A DNA stretch of 64,000 nt from Reticulitermes speratus. Its lineage: Eukaryota > Arthropoda > Insecta > Blattodea > Rhinotermitidae. Made by a program: the position numbers and the translations under genes. The DNA lies in contig JAJKFL010000042.1 in assembly GCA_021186555.1 (NCBI GenBank), positions 47,846,980 through 47,910,979 of the forward strand, written 5' to 3'. The notes beneath the pieces were generated by a model, which worked only from the letters and a program-made list of their open reading frames with translations, was not told the origin of the DNA and searched no databases. Numbering within the stretch: the stretch's first letter is position 1; every line of letters begins with the position of its first letter. Below, piece by piece: positions 31,553 through 42,149 of this stretch.

Positions 31553-31825
31553 GCCGCCGATCCCAGTGGCCGTGCGGTCTAAGGCGTGGGTCTTCGGCCG
31601 CTCGCTTACTGGGATTGTGGGTTCGAATCCCACCGAGGGCATGGATGTCTGTCTGTTGTGAGTGTTGTGTGTTGTCAGGTAGAGGTCTCTGCGACGAGCT
31701 GGTCCCTCGTCCAGAGGAGTCCTACCGACTGTGGTGTGTCTCAACTGTGTGTGATCGTGAAACCTCGACGAAACGAGGAGGCCCAGGCACATATAGGGCT
31801 GTCGAGCCATAGAAAAAAAATCATA
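31553..31825 (+). mobile_element. SINE-2 copy, plus strand
   Basis: Head ccgatcccagtggccgtgcg then gtctaaggcg; box B gtgggttcgaatcccaccga; body and terminal gggctgtcgagccatagaaa. Its open frames are repeat-derived. Confidence 0.92.
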
Positions 31826-31909
31826 TGTGCCATCTGTTTTAACGTTAAACATTTCAACTTTTTATCCCGATAATATATTTGTTAGTTTCAGTTGGTTTAT
31901 TATTGAGTT

Positions 31910-32645
31910 TAGGACAGTTAGTTTTACATCAGCCTGTAGAACAGACTACACAGGACAGAGTTAGTTCTACATCAGCCTGTAGAACAGAGACTACACAGGA
32001 CAGAGTTAGTTCTACATCAGCCTGTAGAACAGAGACTACACAGGACAGTTAGTTCTACATCAGCCTGTAGAACAGACTACACAGGACAGAGTTAGTTCTA
32101 CATCAGCCTGTAGAACAGAGACTACACAGGACAGTTAGTTCTACATCAGCCTGTAGAACAGACTACACAGGACAGTTAGTTCTACATCAGCCTGTAGAAC
32201 AGAGACTACACAGGACAGTTAGTTCTACATCAGCCTGTAGAACAGACTACACAGGACAGAGTTAGTTCTACATCAGCCTGTAGAACAGAGACACACAGGA
32301 CAGTTAGTTCTACATCAGCCTGTAGAACAGACTACACAGGACAGAGTTAGTTCTACATCAGCCTGTAGAACAGAGACTACACAGGACAGAGTTAGTTCTA
32401 CATCAGCCTGTAGAACAGAGACTACACAGGACAGTTAGTTCTACATCAGCCTGTAGAACAGAGACTACACAGGACAGTTAGTTCTACATCAGCCTGTAGA
32501 ACAGAGACTACACAGGACAGTTAGTTCTACATCAGCCTGTAGAACAGAGACTACACAGGACAGTTAGTTCTACATCAGCCGTAGAACAGAGACTACACAG
32601 GACAGTTAGTTCTACATCAGCCTGTAGAACAGAGACTACACAACT
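31910..32645. repeat. Tandem array with hairpin-forming 40-44-bp unit
   Basis: About 18 copies of agttctacatcagcctgtag then aacagagactacacaggacag(ag)tt. Alternating units lack the ag dinucleotides, giving 40 to 44 bp. Each holds the perfect inverted repeat GTTCTACA-tcagcc-TGTAGAAC. Confidence 0.9.
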
Positions 32646-33085
32646 TTTTCTCCATAGCCACGTTCAGTTTGGGCTTAGATTGGCAGAAATCATAAATGCA
32701 AGACAAACTGACATTTCTTCGATTTGTGCAACTTGACCCTTGGAAACGCAGGAGGGGGGGGGGGGGCTTGTCTTCGGGGACGTCCGGCAACAGGTTGCCC
32801 GCTTAGTTGTGACGCGTCGCGTGCTTACAGAGCTGCACGGCGCCGGCTGCCTGTCTATGTTAGACGGCGTGTTGGCAGGCTGGTCTTGTTGAAAGAACCG
32901 ACGTTAGTGCTGTAGAGTCTGTAAGTGGCACTAATTGGCTTGGGTCTGTGCCGAATGTCAAAATATAAATTGCTCTTTAAAGACGAAAAAAGAAAAACGT
33001 GGAGGATGCAGTGAGAGGCAATTATTGTTGTTATTGTTATTATTATTACTCGTTATAACCTTTATACAGGGTACTTACAATTATT
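32646..33085. other. GC-rich patch, no gene recognised
   Basis: 32720-32900 is distinctly GC/CpG-rich (for example gacgcgtcgcgtgcttacag) after a G13 run at 32754-32766. It could be an exon or old island, but no protein family is recognisable. Confidence 0.3.
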
Positions 33086-33087
33086 TA

Positions 33088-33358
33088 CTTTTCCAATGGC
33101 TCGACAGCCCCTTAGGGGCCTAGGCCGCCTCATTTTTCGAGGCTTCACGATCACACACATTTGAGACACACCACACTCGGTAGGACTCCTCTGGACGAGT
33201 GATCAGCTCGTCGCAGAGACCTCTACCTGACAACACACAACACTCACAACAGACAGACATCCATGCCCTAGGCGGGATTCGAACCCGCAATCCCAGTAAG
33301 CGAGCGGCCGCAGACCGACGCCTTAGACCGCGCGGCCACTGCGATCGGCCACTTATAA
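33088..33358 (-). mobile_element. SINE-2 copy, minus strand
   Basis: caatggctcgacagcccctt at the left; head complement tagaccgcgcggccactgcg at 33325-33350. Full length. Confidence 0.93.
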
Positions 33359-33519
33359 TTATATACCTGAAACAAAACATGTTTTTAGCGCATATAAATT
33401 TTGCAGCTATTCTGTGGTTACAAATTATTGTACATGTAATGTTATTTCCCATGTTAAATGTTTTGCACGTTTATTAGGCCTATTATTATTTTATTATTAT
33501 TATTATTATTATTATGGGA

Positions 33520-33600
33520 GAGTCAAAAAATTTTACTGATCTGAAGTTTCCCAGGCAGTTCCCGCTCGTCCTTCTGGTGAAGGTAAGCTGCTAGCAAGGT
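33520..33600 (-). mobile_element. SINE-5 tail fragment
   Basis: gaagtttcccaggcagttcc then cgctcgtccttctggtgaag matches the complement of 50735-50785 and resembles 155-215. It is preceded by a (tta)n tract (33480-33515). Confidence 0.55.
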
Positions 33601-34299
33601 AAAGTTTCGGGAAGTGGACTGTTGGGATTGTGCAGCAGAGGAAGGGGAGTTGAAAATTTGGGCTGAGTTTTTGTGTTTTAAGGGCAGCATTTTGACGAAA
33701 TTGTGATCGCGTTGGTACGGCTACTTAGGTACAGTTCTTTAATTATCGTCTGAGAACTTGAAACTGTTCCTTATCATTAGGTATTTATTGCGCGGGCGAA
33801 TTATTGTACGCCATGTTTAATTTGACATTATTCTATTGGCTTATCAGATTTCTGCCTAAATAAACAGCGCTGCATTCCACAGTACTGTAACGTTGGTAAT
33901 CTCAAAGCTCACAAATTTATCGCTGATTAACTAAAGCATTAGACGCCAATTACATTGCTAATTACATTGTCAGTAATTAATCAGTCGAATGTTTTGACCA
34001 GCACCATTGGACTACGAAATTCTCCATGTCAGAGACAATTGAATTTAAAACACTGAAGCTGTATGATCAAAAAATGTTTTCAGCAATTTGCGTTATTTAG
34101 GCTGCTATATTGACTGTGTTAGACACATGTTAGCTTAACAAAGCGGTGGTTTAGAGCCGTCGGAGAATGCAGAACGTCGGATCACGTAGAAGTGGTAGAT
34201 ACACAGAACTCAGAACTGTAAATAAAAGCTATAAATATATTTGTATCAATACAAACGACTTACAGACGAGTACCAAGCCGCTATGTCCCAATAAAGATG
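33601..34299. other. No gene recognised
   Basis: AT-rich unique sequence. Confidence 0.35.
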
Positions 34300-34532
34300 A
34301 GTCCCCTTCCGTGGGTCAGGCGGTTTTTGGCCGGTTTCTCAACGCGGATGCCCGGGTTCAGTCCTACGCCAGTCTCTGTGGGATTTATAGCGAATAAAGT
34401 GGCAGTGTTTTCTCCAAGTACTTAGCTTTCCTCTTTCGGGATCATTCCGTCAGTGCTCCATACTCATTTACCTATCATCGACGCTCTATAATCTCAACAG
34501 TTGAGGGCGTTGTTAAATAAACACGCAGCAAC
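34300..34532 (+). mobile_element. SINE-5 family copy with head
   Basis: tgggtcaggcggtttttggc (A-box-like), gatgcccgggttcagtccta (B-box), gtctctgtgggatttatagc, ttttctccaagtacttagct, tccgtcagtgctccatactc and gacgctctataatctcaaca. This is the most complete member of the family in the window. Confidence 0.72.
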
Positions 34533-34684
34533 ACAATACGAACTCATTGGCATCATACAGAGTGACACAACAGTTTGTGTGTGACGTAATGTGATAAGAG
34601 AGCACAAGTCTTGGAACTGCAGACTATTCTGACTGGTTCTTATTATTTAAACCCAACAATTTGCACATTAAAGTATGCGATTTT

Positions 34685-34730
34685 TCCTTCTACGTGTTTC
34701 GGCGGTCTGCCGCTATCTTCAGAGAACGAC
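34685..34730 (-). ncRNA. Hammerhead-like motif
   Basis: Minus strand: CTGAAGA (complement of 34716-34722), helix II GCGG/CCGC with loop caga, GAAACACGTA. Helix I is poor. It lies 75 bp from a better motif in the same orientation. Confidence 0.55.
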
Positions 34731-34801
34731 ATCTGGGACATTTCACTGTCTATGAACCAACTAAATACACTTTTTCAATTTCACTTTTTATTTACAAGTA
34801 C

Positions 34802-34847
34802 ACCCCTACATATGTTTCGGCCCTCTTAACGACCATCATCAGGGGGT
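34802..34847 (-). ncRNA. Hammerhead-type ribozyme motif
   Basis: Minus strand: ACCCC (complement of 34843-34847) pairs with GGGGT (complement of 34802-34806), 5 bp. Core CTGATGA (complement of 34836-34842); helix II GGTC/GGCC with one G-U. Then GAAAC, ATAT, GTA. Helix III can form three pairs (ACA/TGT). All core bases are intact. Confidence 0.68.
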
Positions 34848-34850
34848 ACA

Positions 34851-35275
34851 AAATTACATTCCATCTACACCTATATGTATTCACTTTGCGGTCACAAGCA
34901 GTTCAGTCAAACTGTATGCAGGCCTCAATCACTTTTTAAGTTAAAATGTAAATATATATAAAAACACTGTTTATAAAACTTTAAAAAGTTTCGTCATTAT
35001 CTAAAAATGTTAATTCAACCACGTGTATATATTGTTATCACGTCACCTTTTGTCAATTTGTTTGTACTTGTATCTTGGTTTTGTATTGTTGGTAGTTATT
35101 TAATTGGTTGTTCCTGTTTTATTTTGTGAGTGTCCTCTGTGTGCAGTGTGGACGGACGGAACGTTAAAAAGTGCATTTAGTTGGTTCGTAGACAGTGAAT
35201 TGTTAAACAATATGCACGGCGGGATTAATATAAAACCTGGGACATGTTTAATTTAAAACCTAGTGACGACAGTTT
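34851..35275. other. No gene recognised
   Basis: AT-rich unique sequence downstream of the tandem hammerhead motifs. Confidence 0.35.
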
Positions 35276-35280
35276 TCGTA

Positions 35281-35362
35281 AATATACGTAAAATAAGACG
35301 ACACAACAATACCAATACTTTGTTAAGTTTTATTATTGTCATCTTATTTTACGTATATACAT
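35281..35362. repeat. Inverted repeat, ~28-bp arms
   Basis: atatacgtaaaataagacga then cacaacaata (35283 on) mirrors ttattattgtcatcttattt then tacgtatat. It adjoins the left end of the mariner element. Confidence 0.7.
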
Positions 35363-35370
35363 ATTATATA

Positions 35371-35945
35371 CAGGGCATACACAAAAGAATGGTGCGGTAT
35401 CAAAAGTGAATAAAAAATGTATTTCTCACCTTACACGGGCACAACATACACCGTTAGCGGCGGCAACTGTCTAAGTTTCTCATTTGGTAATTACGATCCT
35501 TCAATGTGTGCACCCTGGGTCACACGACACACATCCACACGGTAATCAAACTCATCCCAGACCCGGTGTAGCATGTCCGCTGTAATGGCCTGCAGTGCAT
35601 GCGTTATCCGATCACGAATTTCATGGATGGACGTGGGCAATGGTGGTACATAAACGCTGTCTTTAACGAACCCCCAAAGAAAGAAATCGCACGGTGTAAG
35701 ATCTGGCGAACGGGGTGGCCAAGGGAGAAGGTTCTTGTCTCCATTTGCAGCAGCAAGTCCGATCCAGCGCATTTCCCCTAAACTGGCCCCGCGGCCACGC
35801 AGTAAGCATGAAAAGCGAACTGCTGGTAGCGCATGAGAAACTTGGACAGTTGCCGCCGCTGACGGTGTATGTTGTGCCCGTGTAAGGTGAGACATAAATT
35901 TTTTATTCACTTTTGAAACCGCACCATTCTTTTGTGTATGCCCTG
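35371..35945 (-). mobile_element. Non-autonomous Tc1/mariner element with transposase remnant
   Basis: Inverted ends (cagggcatacacaaaagaat then ggtgcggt) are flanked by TA on both sides (35369-35370, 35946-35947). The minus strand encodes the transposase C-terminus: PWPPRSPDLTPCDFFLWGFV, then a region with HALQAITADMLHRVWDEFDY, then CRVTQGAHIE and a stop at 35491. The PDLTPCD aspartate corresponds to the last acidic residue of the DDE/D triad. The N-terminal two-thirds is deleted, so the element cannot move by itself. Confidence 0.88.
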
Positions 35946-35949
35946 TATA

Positions 35950-36412
35950 CATATATATATATATATACACAAATGAGAACTGGCGTTATTAAGTTTTAAA
36001 TTAAATACGTTTTAATTTTAGTTGTTGCTTCCTGAAGATAGAAATTGACCGCTGAAGGACTGAAGATTGTGTATTTTGTTATATACGCTTTTATGCGCAA
36101 GTTTTTGGTGTTAATAATAAGCATATTTTAATGAACAGTAACAAAATGTTCTGACTGCGTTTTCCTCAGTCTGTCGAAGCAAATGGCGGTATGGTACCTG
36201 AAACTGGACTGTGGTCAATTGCTCCCACGTCTTTCCCAGTTCATTTTTCAGTAATTGAACCGTTCGAACGTGCAAAGAGTAACTGGCATCGGTAAACACG
36301 TAATAAAATGAAGGAAGGAAATCCGTCTTTTTCGTGACAGAACATTTAGAAGTGAAGTGTTAAAGAAAGGAAATAAACAAGACTTCTTTTATCGTTCACG
36401 GTTATTCATTTG
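35950..36412. other. No gene recognised
   Basis: (ta)n at 35950-35965, then unique AT-rich sequence. A 62-codon minus frame at 36111-36299 has no recognisable motif. Confidence 0.35.

Positions 36413-36417
<5 letters not shown>

Positions 36418-36444
<27 letters not shown>
36418..36444. repeat. (CT)n microsatellite
   Basis: Thirteen uninterrupted ct dinucleotides. Confidence 0.95.
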
Positions 36445-36447
<3 letters not shown>

Positions 36448-36449
36448 GA

Positions 36450-37770
36450 GTCTAAACGAGAATGTGACGTGAGACAAATGTCTTTAGCTTGGGTCTCAAA
36501 TTAACCAATTTGTATCACGTGAGGGGGGCACGCGATGGCGCAGTTGGTTGAGGCACAGTGCTACAAGCCAGAAGGTCGCGGGTTCGATTGGAATTTTTTA
36601 TTGACTTAATCCTTCCGGCCGCACTATGGCCCTGGAGAGAGAAATAAGTACCAGGAATATCTGCTGGGGGTAAAGGCGGCCGGTGCATAGGACTCGCAAC
36701 CTTGCCACCTTCATGTGGCGATTGTCTTGAAATATGGGAGCCTCAACCTCTTGAAACCCTCAGGGTCTGTCTAGGCCTGTAATGGGACTGCTTTACGTTT
36801 CACATCACGTGAGACACATGCTCACAGGTTGGGTTCTCAAATTAACCAGTTTAAATCACGTGAAACACATTTCCTCAGGTTGGGTCTCAACCAATTTATA
36901 TCACGTGAGACACACATCCTCAGGTTGGGCCTCAATTAATCAACATCACGTGAGACATCATAGTGTGTCTCAAAGTAACAAATTTACACCCGTGAGACAC
37001 ATGCTCACAGGTTGGGTTCTCAATTAACCAGTTAAATCACGTGAACACATTTCCTCAGGTTGGGTCTCAACCAATTTAATCACGTGAGACACACATCCTC
37101 AGGTTGGACCTCAAATTAATCAACATCACGTGAGACATCATAGTGTGTCTCAAAGTAACAAATTTACATCACGTGAGACACATGTCCTCGGGTTGGGTCT
37201 CAAATTAACTAGTTTAAATCACGTGAAGCACATACCTTAGGCTGGGCCTCAAATAACTAATTTACATCACGTGAGACACACATCCTCAGGTTGGGTCTCA
37301 AATTAATCAACATCACGTGAGACATCAGAGTGTGTCTCAAAGTAACAGATTTATATCACGTGAGACACACATTCTCAGGTTGGGTCTCAAATTAACCAAT
37401 CAACATCACGTGAGACATCAGGGCGTGTCTCAAAGTAACCAATTTACATCACGTGAGACACATCCTCAGAGTGGATCTCAAATTAACTAGTTTAAATCAC
37501 GTGAAACACATTCCCTCAGACTGGGCCTCGAATAACTAATTTACATCACGTGAGACATACGTCCTCAGGTTGGGTCTCAACTTAACCAATCAACATCACG
37601 TGAGACACCAGGTTGTGTCTCAAAGTAACCAATTTACATCACGTGAGACACACGTCCTCAGGTTGGGTCTCAACCAATCAACATCACGTGAGACACCAGG
37701 TTGTGTCTCAAAGTAACCAATTTACATCACGTGAGACACACGTCCTCAGGTTGGGTCTCAATTCATATCA
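36450..37770. repeat. Tandem array of E-box (TCACGTGA) units, ~43-48 bp
   Basis: About twenty copies of the palindrome TCACGTGA, with neighbouring copies at 37081, 37127 and 37170. The shared context is acatcacgtgagacacacat, cctcaggttgggtctcaaat and taacca. The first unit (36455-36523) is cut off from the rest by a SINE insertion. CACGTG is the core site of bHLH factors (CLOCK/CYCLE, MITF/TFEB, MYC/MAX, USF). The array ends about 70 bp before the CpG-rich region upstream of the calcium-channel exon. Confidence 0.85.
36524..36791 (+). mobile_element. SINE-4 full-length copy inside the E-box array
   Basis: Head: gcgatggcgcagttggttga (box A) and gtcgcgggttcgat (box B). Body: ccttccggccgcactatggc, gtaccaggaatatctgctgg and gggtaaaggcggccggtgca; the tail gggactgctttacgtttcac ends the element. 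The flanks repeat ATCACGTGAG on both sides (36514-36523 and from 36792), a probable 10-bp target-site duplication within the E-box repeat. Confidence 0.85.
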
Positions 37771-37839
37771 CGGTCGTTTCCGAAGAGCGTTATGAAACAG
37801 CGCTATTGACAAATTATACTAATATATTTATCAGAAGTT

Positions 37840-38100
37840 TAGGCGCCGGTACGAGGTGGACTGTCAGCGCATGCGCATGCTTGTGGCTGTAATGTTGGCT
37901 GTTGTTGGACGCACTCTTGTTAAGTCCAGCCTCTCCCGTCGAGCGTCGCTACCTAGGCGCGCGGGCGCGCTAAGCAGAGCGTCTGTCGGTCTCTCGGATA
38001 CACGAGTTTGTATGAGTTTGGTCTTGACTACCGTCAGTAACTCGCATTTCGCCGACGTCACTGTCAGACACCCTCCTCTGTTACTGTTTCAGTTCTAAAT
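37840..38100 (+). promoter_or_regulatory. Candidate CpG-rich promoter / 5' end of calcium-channel gene
   Basis: A local rise in CpG in otherwise AT-rich DNA. It includes an NRF1-type palindrome GCGCATGCGC (37867-37876), the run ggcgcgcgggcgcgctaagc (37955-37974) and a CRE-like gacgtcac (38054-38061). It lies about 1.2 kb upstream of the ATG at 39291, with AT-rich sequence between. No TATA box at a convincing position. Promoter function is inferred from composition and position only. Confidence 0.4.
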
Positions 38101-39290
38101 CAGTGGACAAGGAAAAAAAGTGTATATATGTCTTAGTGCAGTCAAAGGAAAAATATAGTGAAAAGTGGAAAGGCATTTGACGCAAATACCACCGGTCTAA
38201 TACAGCTGTTTTAGTTATATTTAAATGTGTGTATTAAACATATCTTCCTAAAAACTGGATCATTAGGCCTATTGGAAACGTTAAGAAAACAAAACACGTT
38301 GATAACTTGGTGTAAAATGGTGAATGTTGAAGTTTGTGTTTGCTTATTAAAGAACGGATTAAAGGAAGACATTGTTGAACTTTAAAACGTCAATACAAGA
38401 AGGAAATAAGTGACGAATATAAATCAAAATCAGAGGAGTCAATGTGCTCATTTGAGGAAAGAATCTAGAAGTATATATATATTTTTTTAGTAGCGTAAAT
38501 TAATGTATGCAGAATTAAATGTGGTGTGACAGCGGCCATTTTAGACATATTTTTTATACTGTATAAAGAACATGCATAAAATCTGTTAAAATAATTATTA
38601 GAACGTCAGAAATGTTACGAAGTGATAAAGTTTATTGTTATTGTTAGAGATATATTCACAGTTTTTAAAATTAGAACCTCTTGTTCTAGCTCAGATACAA
38701 CGTTACTCTTTACGACAAACGATTTCGCCGAATTTTCAACTTCAGAAACATCGTAGTGTAACTAATTACATTAAGAGATATTAACCTTGTAACTACAATT
38801 CTTTTTTTTTTTGTGGGTAGTTATTTGGTTCGTGTTGCTTGGTTAAAATCCAAGAATTTGTGAATGTGGTAAGAAGGTTAGAGGTTTCGTCACGGAAAGA
38901 CAAGAAAATGCTGTTGACCCCGATATAATTTGAGTGGTTTACTGAAAGCTTACGAACAGGAAGTTATATATTCAAAACTGTTCCGTTCTTAAGTTCACGT
39001 TATGTAATTAGCATAACAGTCGACTAAATTTAAGGTTACTTAAATTTTATAAAACAACGAATGAACAAACTAACAAACAGTGGTGCTTTTAACAAATGAA
39101 CAGACTTAAATAAAAAATATCGTTCCCGAAAAATCGTTAATTAATTGTACAGTTACGTTGTATCAAGTATCGATTATTTCGTATGTATCCCACGCAAGAA
39201 ACGGGCGGACAATATCGATATAAAAATATGTTAAAACACTCATAGCAACCTTAAAGGGACAAATCATCAATCATCAAGTGATAAGCAGCG
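38101..39290 (+). other. Probable 5' UTR or 5' flank of the calcium-channel gene
   Basis: AT-rich, no tandem repeats or SINEs, a rare repeat-free kilobase in this window. In-frame TGA and TAA directly precede the ATG (tgataagcagcg), so translation cannot start further upstream in this exon. Confidence 0.35.
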
Positions 39291-39561
39291 ATGTCTCTTC
39301 ACCACTATTATCACCGTCAGCAATATCATTTGGAGCAACAAGTCGTCGGTTCTGAGCCAGCCCACAGCTCTGAGTCGGATGTAGCTGCTTTGTCCGACTT
39401 GGAAGACGATGAAGAAGAAGAAGATGATGACGACGATGATGATGATGATGATGATGATGAGGAAGAAGACTTGCCGTACCCAGGATTCATACCATCGCCC
39501 TCAAATACTTGGATCAGAACACGCGACCTCGCAACTGGTGCCTGAGGATGATCACGAATCC
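39291..39561 (+). CDS. T-type voltage-gated calcium channel alpha-1 subunit, first coding exon (frame broken once)
   Basis: ATG at 39291, preceded in frame by stops. It gives about 90 residues: a His/Gln/Tyr-rich start, an acidic run at residues 37-60 (mostly Asp/Glu), then LPYPGFIP. After a one-base break near 39493 it continues IALKYLDQNTRPRNWCLRMI then TNP. The block (L)PYP-x(n)-L-Q-x-RPRxWCLR-x-x-NP, normally followed by WFE and segment S1 of repeat I, is characteristic of the cytoplasmic N-terminus of CaV3/Ca-alpha1T channels, which carry low-voltage-activated calcium current. The exon ends mid-Pro codon (cc) exactly before ATATCCTTTTTT, a U12-type AT-AC donor. The frame break may be a consensus error (ccc read as cc) or a real lesion. 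The remaining exons were not found in the window. Confidence 0.72.
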
Positions 39562-39573
39562 ATATCCTTTTTT
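39562..39573 (+). promoter_or_regulatory. U12-type (AT-AC) 5' splice site
   Basis: ATATCCTTTTTT matches the minor-spliceosome donor consensus RTATCCTTT at every position. It falls where the T-type channel peptide stops matching (…ITNP). Minor introns in voltage-gated sodium and calcium channel genes are established. An alternative major-class donor, ctg/gtgagt at 39627, keeps the frame open but would add about 22 residues unlike the family. Confidence 0.65.
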
Positions 39574-39639
39574 GAATCTATTATTTTTGCACGCTTCACA
39601 CGTCACGTCGTCGGTCCACGGAACTGGTGAGTGAAACGC

Positions 39640-40145
39640 AAAGATTTTCACTTTAATAAGTCTTGTAATAAAATGTTTGCATATAAAGTTTAACTTTGCA
39701 GAATACGACGTTGTGGGTTTATATCATGGCGTTTTGAGTATATGGTAGACTTTTGTAAGTGCGTGTTAAATTTTTTGGAAGAAAATATTGCATCATTTCT
39801 ATCCTGAAATTACGGAGCTTCTCTCTACCTTCGGACGGGTATAGGTAGATAGTCATGTGTGTGTGCGCGCCTGGGAGTGAGATTCGAAGGTGCGACACTT
39901 TACATTAAGGATCCCTCTTGTAGAGCTAGGGAGTGTAGCTGCGAACTGAGTTACTACGAGGTAATACGGCTTAATGGCGTAGAACGTGGAGTTGAAACTG
40001 TGTTCTGTGAAGCAGAAAGGAATACTTCTTGGGCGTCTTATGTATGGGATGAAACACATTAAAGTTATTCGCTGTTAACGACACCAGAAAAGTGCTGCCA
40101 ATAAATCAACAATTTGTAAAGATTGCATTCAACCAGAATTACCTA
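39640..40145. other. No exon recognised (likely intron 1 of channel gene)
   Basis: AT-rich unique sequence; no family signature in the open frames at 39853-40062. Confidence 0.4.
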
Positions 40146-40148
40146 TAA

Positions 40149-41930
40149 AATTTCAGTCCGTACCGCGCAGTAAACACACTCCGTCTCAGTTATACAAACC
40201 AGTCAGTTAATGTTGTACAGTGAAATAATCGCTGTTTGTTCTGAGATCCACACAAAACACATAAATACAGTCCGTACCGCGCAGTAAACACACTCCGTCT
40301 CAGTTATACAAACCAGTCAGTTACTGCTGTACAGTGAAATAATCGCTGTTTGTTCTGAGATCCACACAAAACACATAAATACAGTCCGTACCGCGCAGTA
40401 AACACACTCCGTCTCAGTTATACAAACCAGTCAGTTAATGTTGTACAGTGAAATAATCGCTGTGTGTTCTGAGATCCACACAAAACACATAAATACACTG
40501 TGTGGGCAGAACGTAGAATTGTTGAATGTTAAACCTGGTGGTACATATAGTAACCACTGGGCTTTAAAGTGTTAATATACATTGTACATAAATACAGTCC
40601 GTACCGCGCAGTAAACACACTCCGTCTCAGTTATACAAACCAGTCAGTTAATGCTGTACAGTGAAATAATCGCTGTTTGTTCTGAGATCCACACAAAACA
40701 CATAAATACAGTCCGTACCGCGCAGTAAACACACTCCGTCTCAGTTATACAAACCAGTCAGTTAATGCTGTACAGTGAAATAATCGCTGTTTGTTCTGAG
40801 ATCCACACAAAACACATAAACACAGTCCGTACCGCGCAGTAAACACACTCCGTCTCAGTTATACAAACCAGTCAGTTAATGCTGTACAGTGAAATAATCG
40901 CTGTTTGTTCTGAGATCCACACAAAACACATAAACACAGTCCGTACCGCGCAGTAAACACACTCCGTCTCAGTTATACAAACCAGTCAGTTAATGCTGTA
41001 CAGTGAAATAATCGCTGTTTGTTCTGAGATCCACACAAAACACATAAACACAGTCCGTACCGCGCAGTAAACACACTCCGTCTCAGTTATACAAACCAGT
41101 CAGTTAATGCTGTACAGTGAAATAATCGCTGTTTGTTCTGAGATCCACACAAAACACATAAACACAGTCCGTACCGCGCAGTAAACACACTCCGTCTCAG
41201 TTATACAAACCAGTCAGTTAATGCTGTACAGTGAAATAATCGCTGTTTGTTCTGAGATCCACACAAAACACATAAATACAGTCCGTACCGCGCAGTAAAC
41301 ACACTCCGTCTCAGTTATACAAACCAGTCAGTTAATGTTGTACAGTGAAATAATCGCTGTTTGTTCTGAGATCCACACAAAACACATAAATACAGTCCGT
41401 ACCGCGCAGTAAACACACTCCGTCTCAGTTATACAAACCAGTCAGTTAATGCTGTACAGTGAAATAATCGCTGTTTGTTCTGAGATCCACACAAAACACA
41501 TAAATACAGTCCGTACCGCGCAGTAAACACACTCCGTCTCAGTTATACAAACCAGTCAGTTAATGTTGTACAGTGAAATAATCGCTGTTTGTTCTGAGAT
41601 CCACACAAAACACATAAATACAGTCCGTACCGCGCAGTAAACACACTCCGTCTCAGTTATACAAACCAGTCAGTTAATGCTGTACAGTGAAATAATCGCT
41701 GTTTGTTCTGAGATCCACACAAAACACATAAATACAGTCCGTACCGCGCAGTAAACACACTCCGTCTCAGTTATACAAACCAGTCAGTTAATGTTGTACA
41801 GTGAAATAATCGCTGTTTGTTCTGAGATCCACACAAAACACATAAATACACTGTGTGGGCAGAACGTAGATTTGTTGAATGTTAAACCTGGTGGTACATA
41901 TATTAACCACTGGGCTTTAAATGTTCTCGT
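40149..41930 (-). repeat. 114-bp satellite, array 2 (minus orientation)
   Basis: About 14 monomers in reverse orientation to array 1 (cagtccgtaccgcgcagtaa, acacactccgtctcagttat). Two copies of the ~95-bp block (cactgtgtgggcagaacgta ... accactgggctttaaa): one internal at 40495-40575 and one forming the right edge at 41850-41925. Confidence 0.92.
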
Positions 41931-42149
41931 TTAAAATTGCAAAATAGTAACCTTATAAACAAAATTCTCAATACCATAATGGTTTCTAAGAATTCTTTGT
42001 TGGCTTTATTTATTGTTATTTGTAGCACATTGCAATATATAATCCCTCTGAAAAATTCAATTCATTATTTTAAAAAAACCCATGAACAAAAGGACTTGGT
42101 AAAGACAATTATAGAGTTTACTGTTCACAGAATATTATTATGGAGAAGT

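Noticed and set aside
35491-35970. Intact transposase gene
   Set aside because: Only the C-terminal third matches mariner transposase; the upstream part of the frame is terminal repeat sequence.
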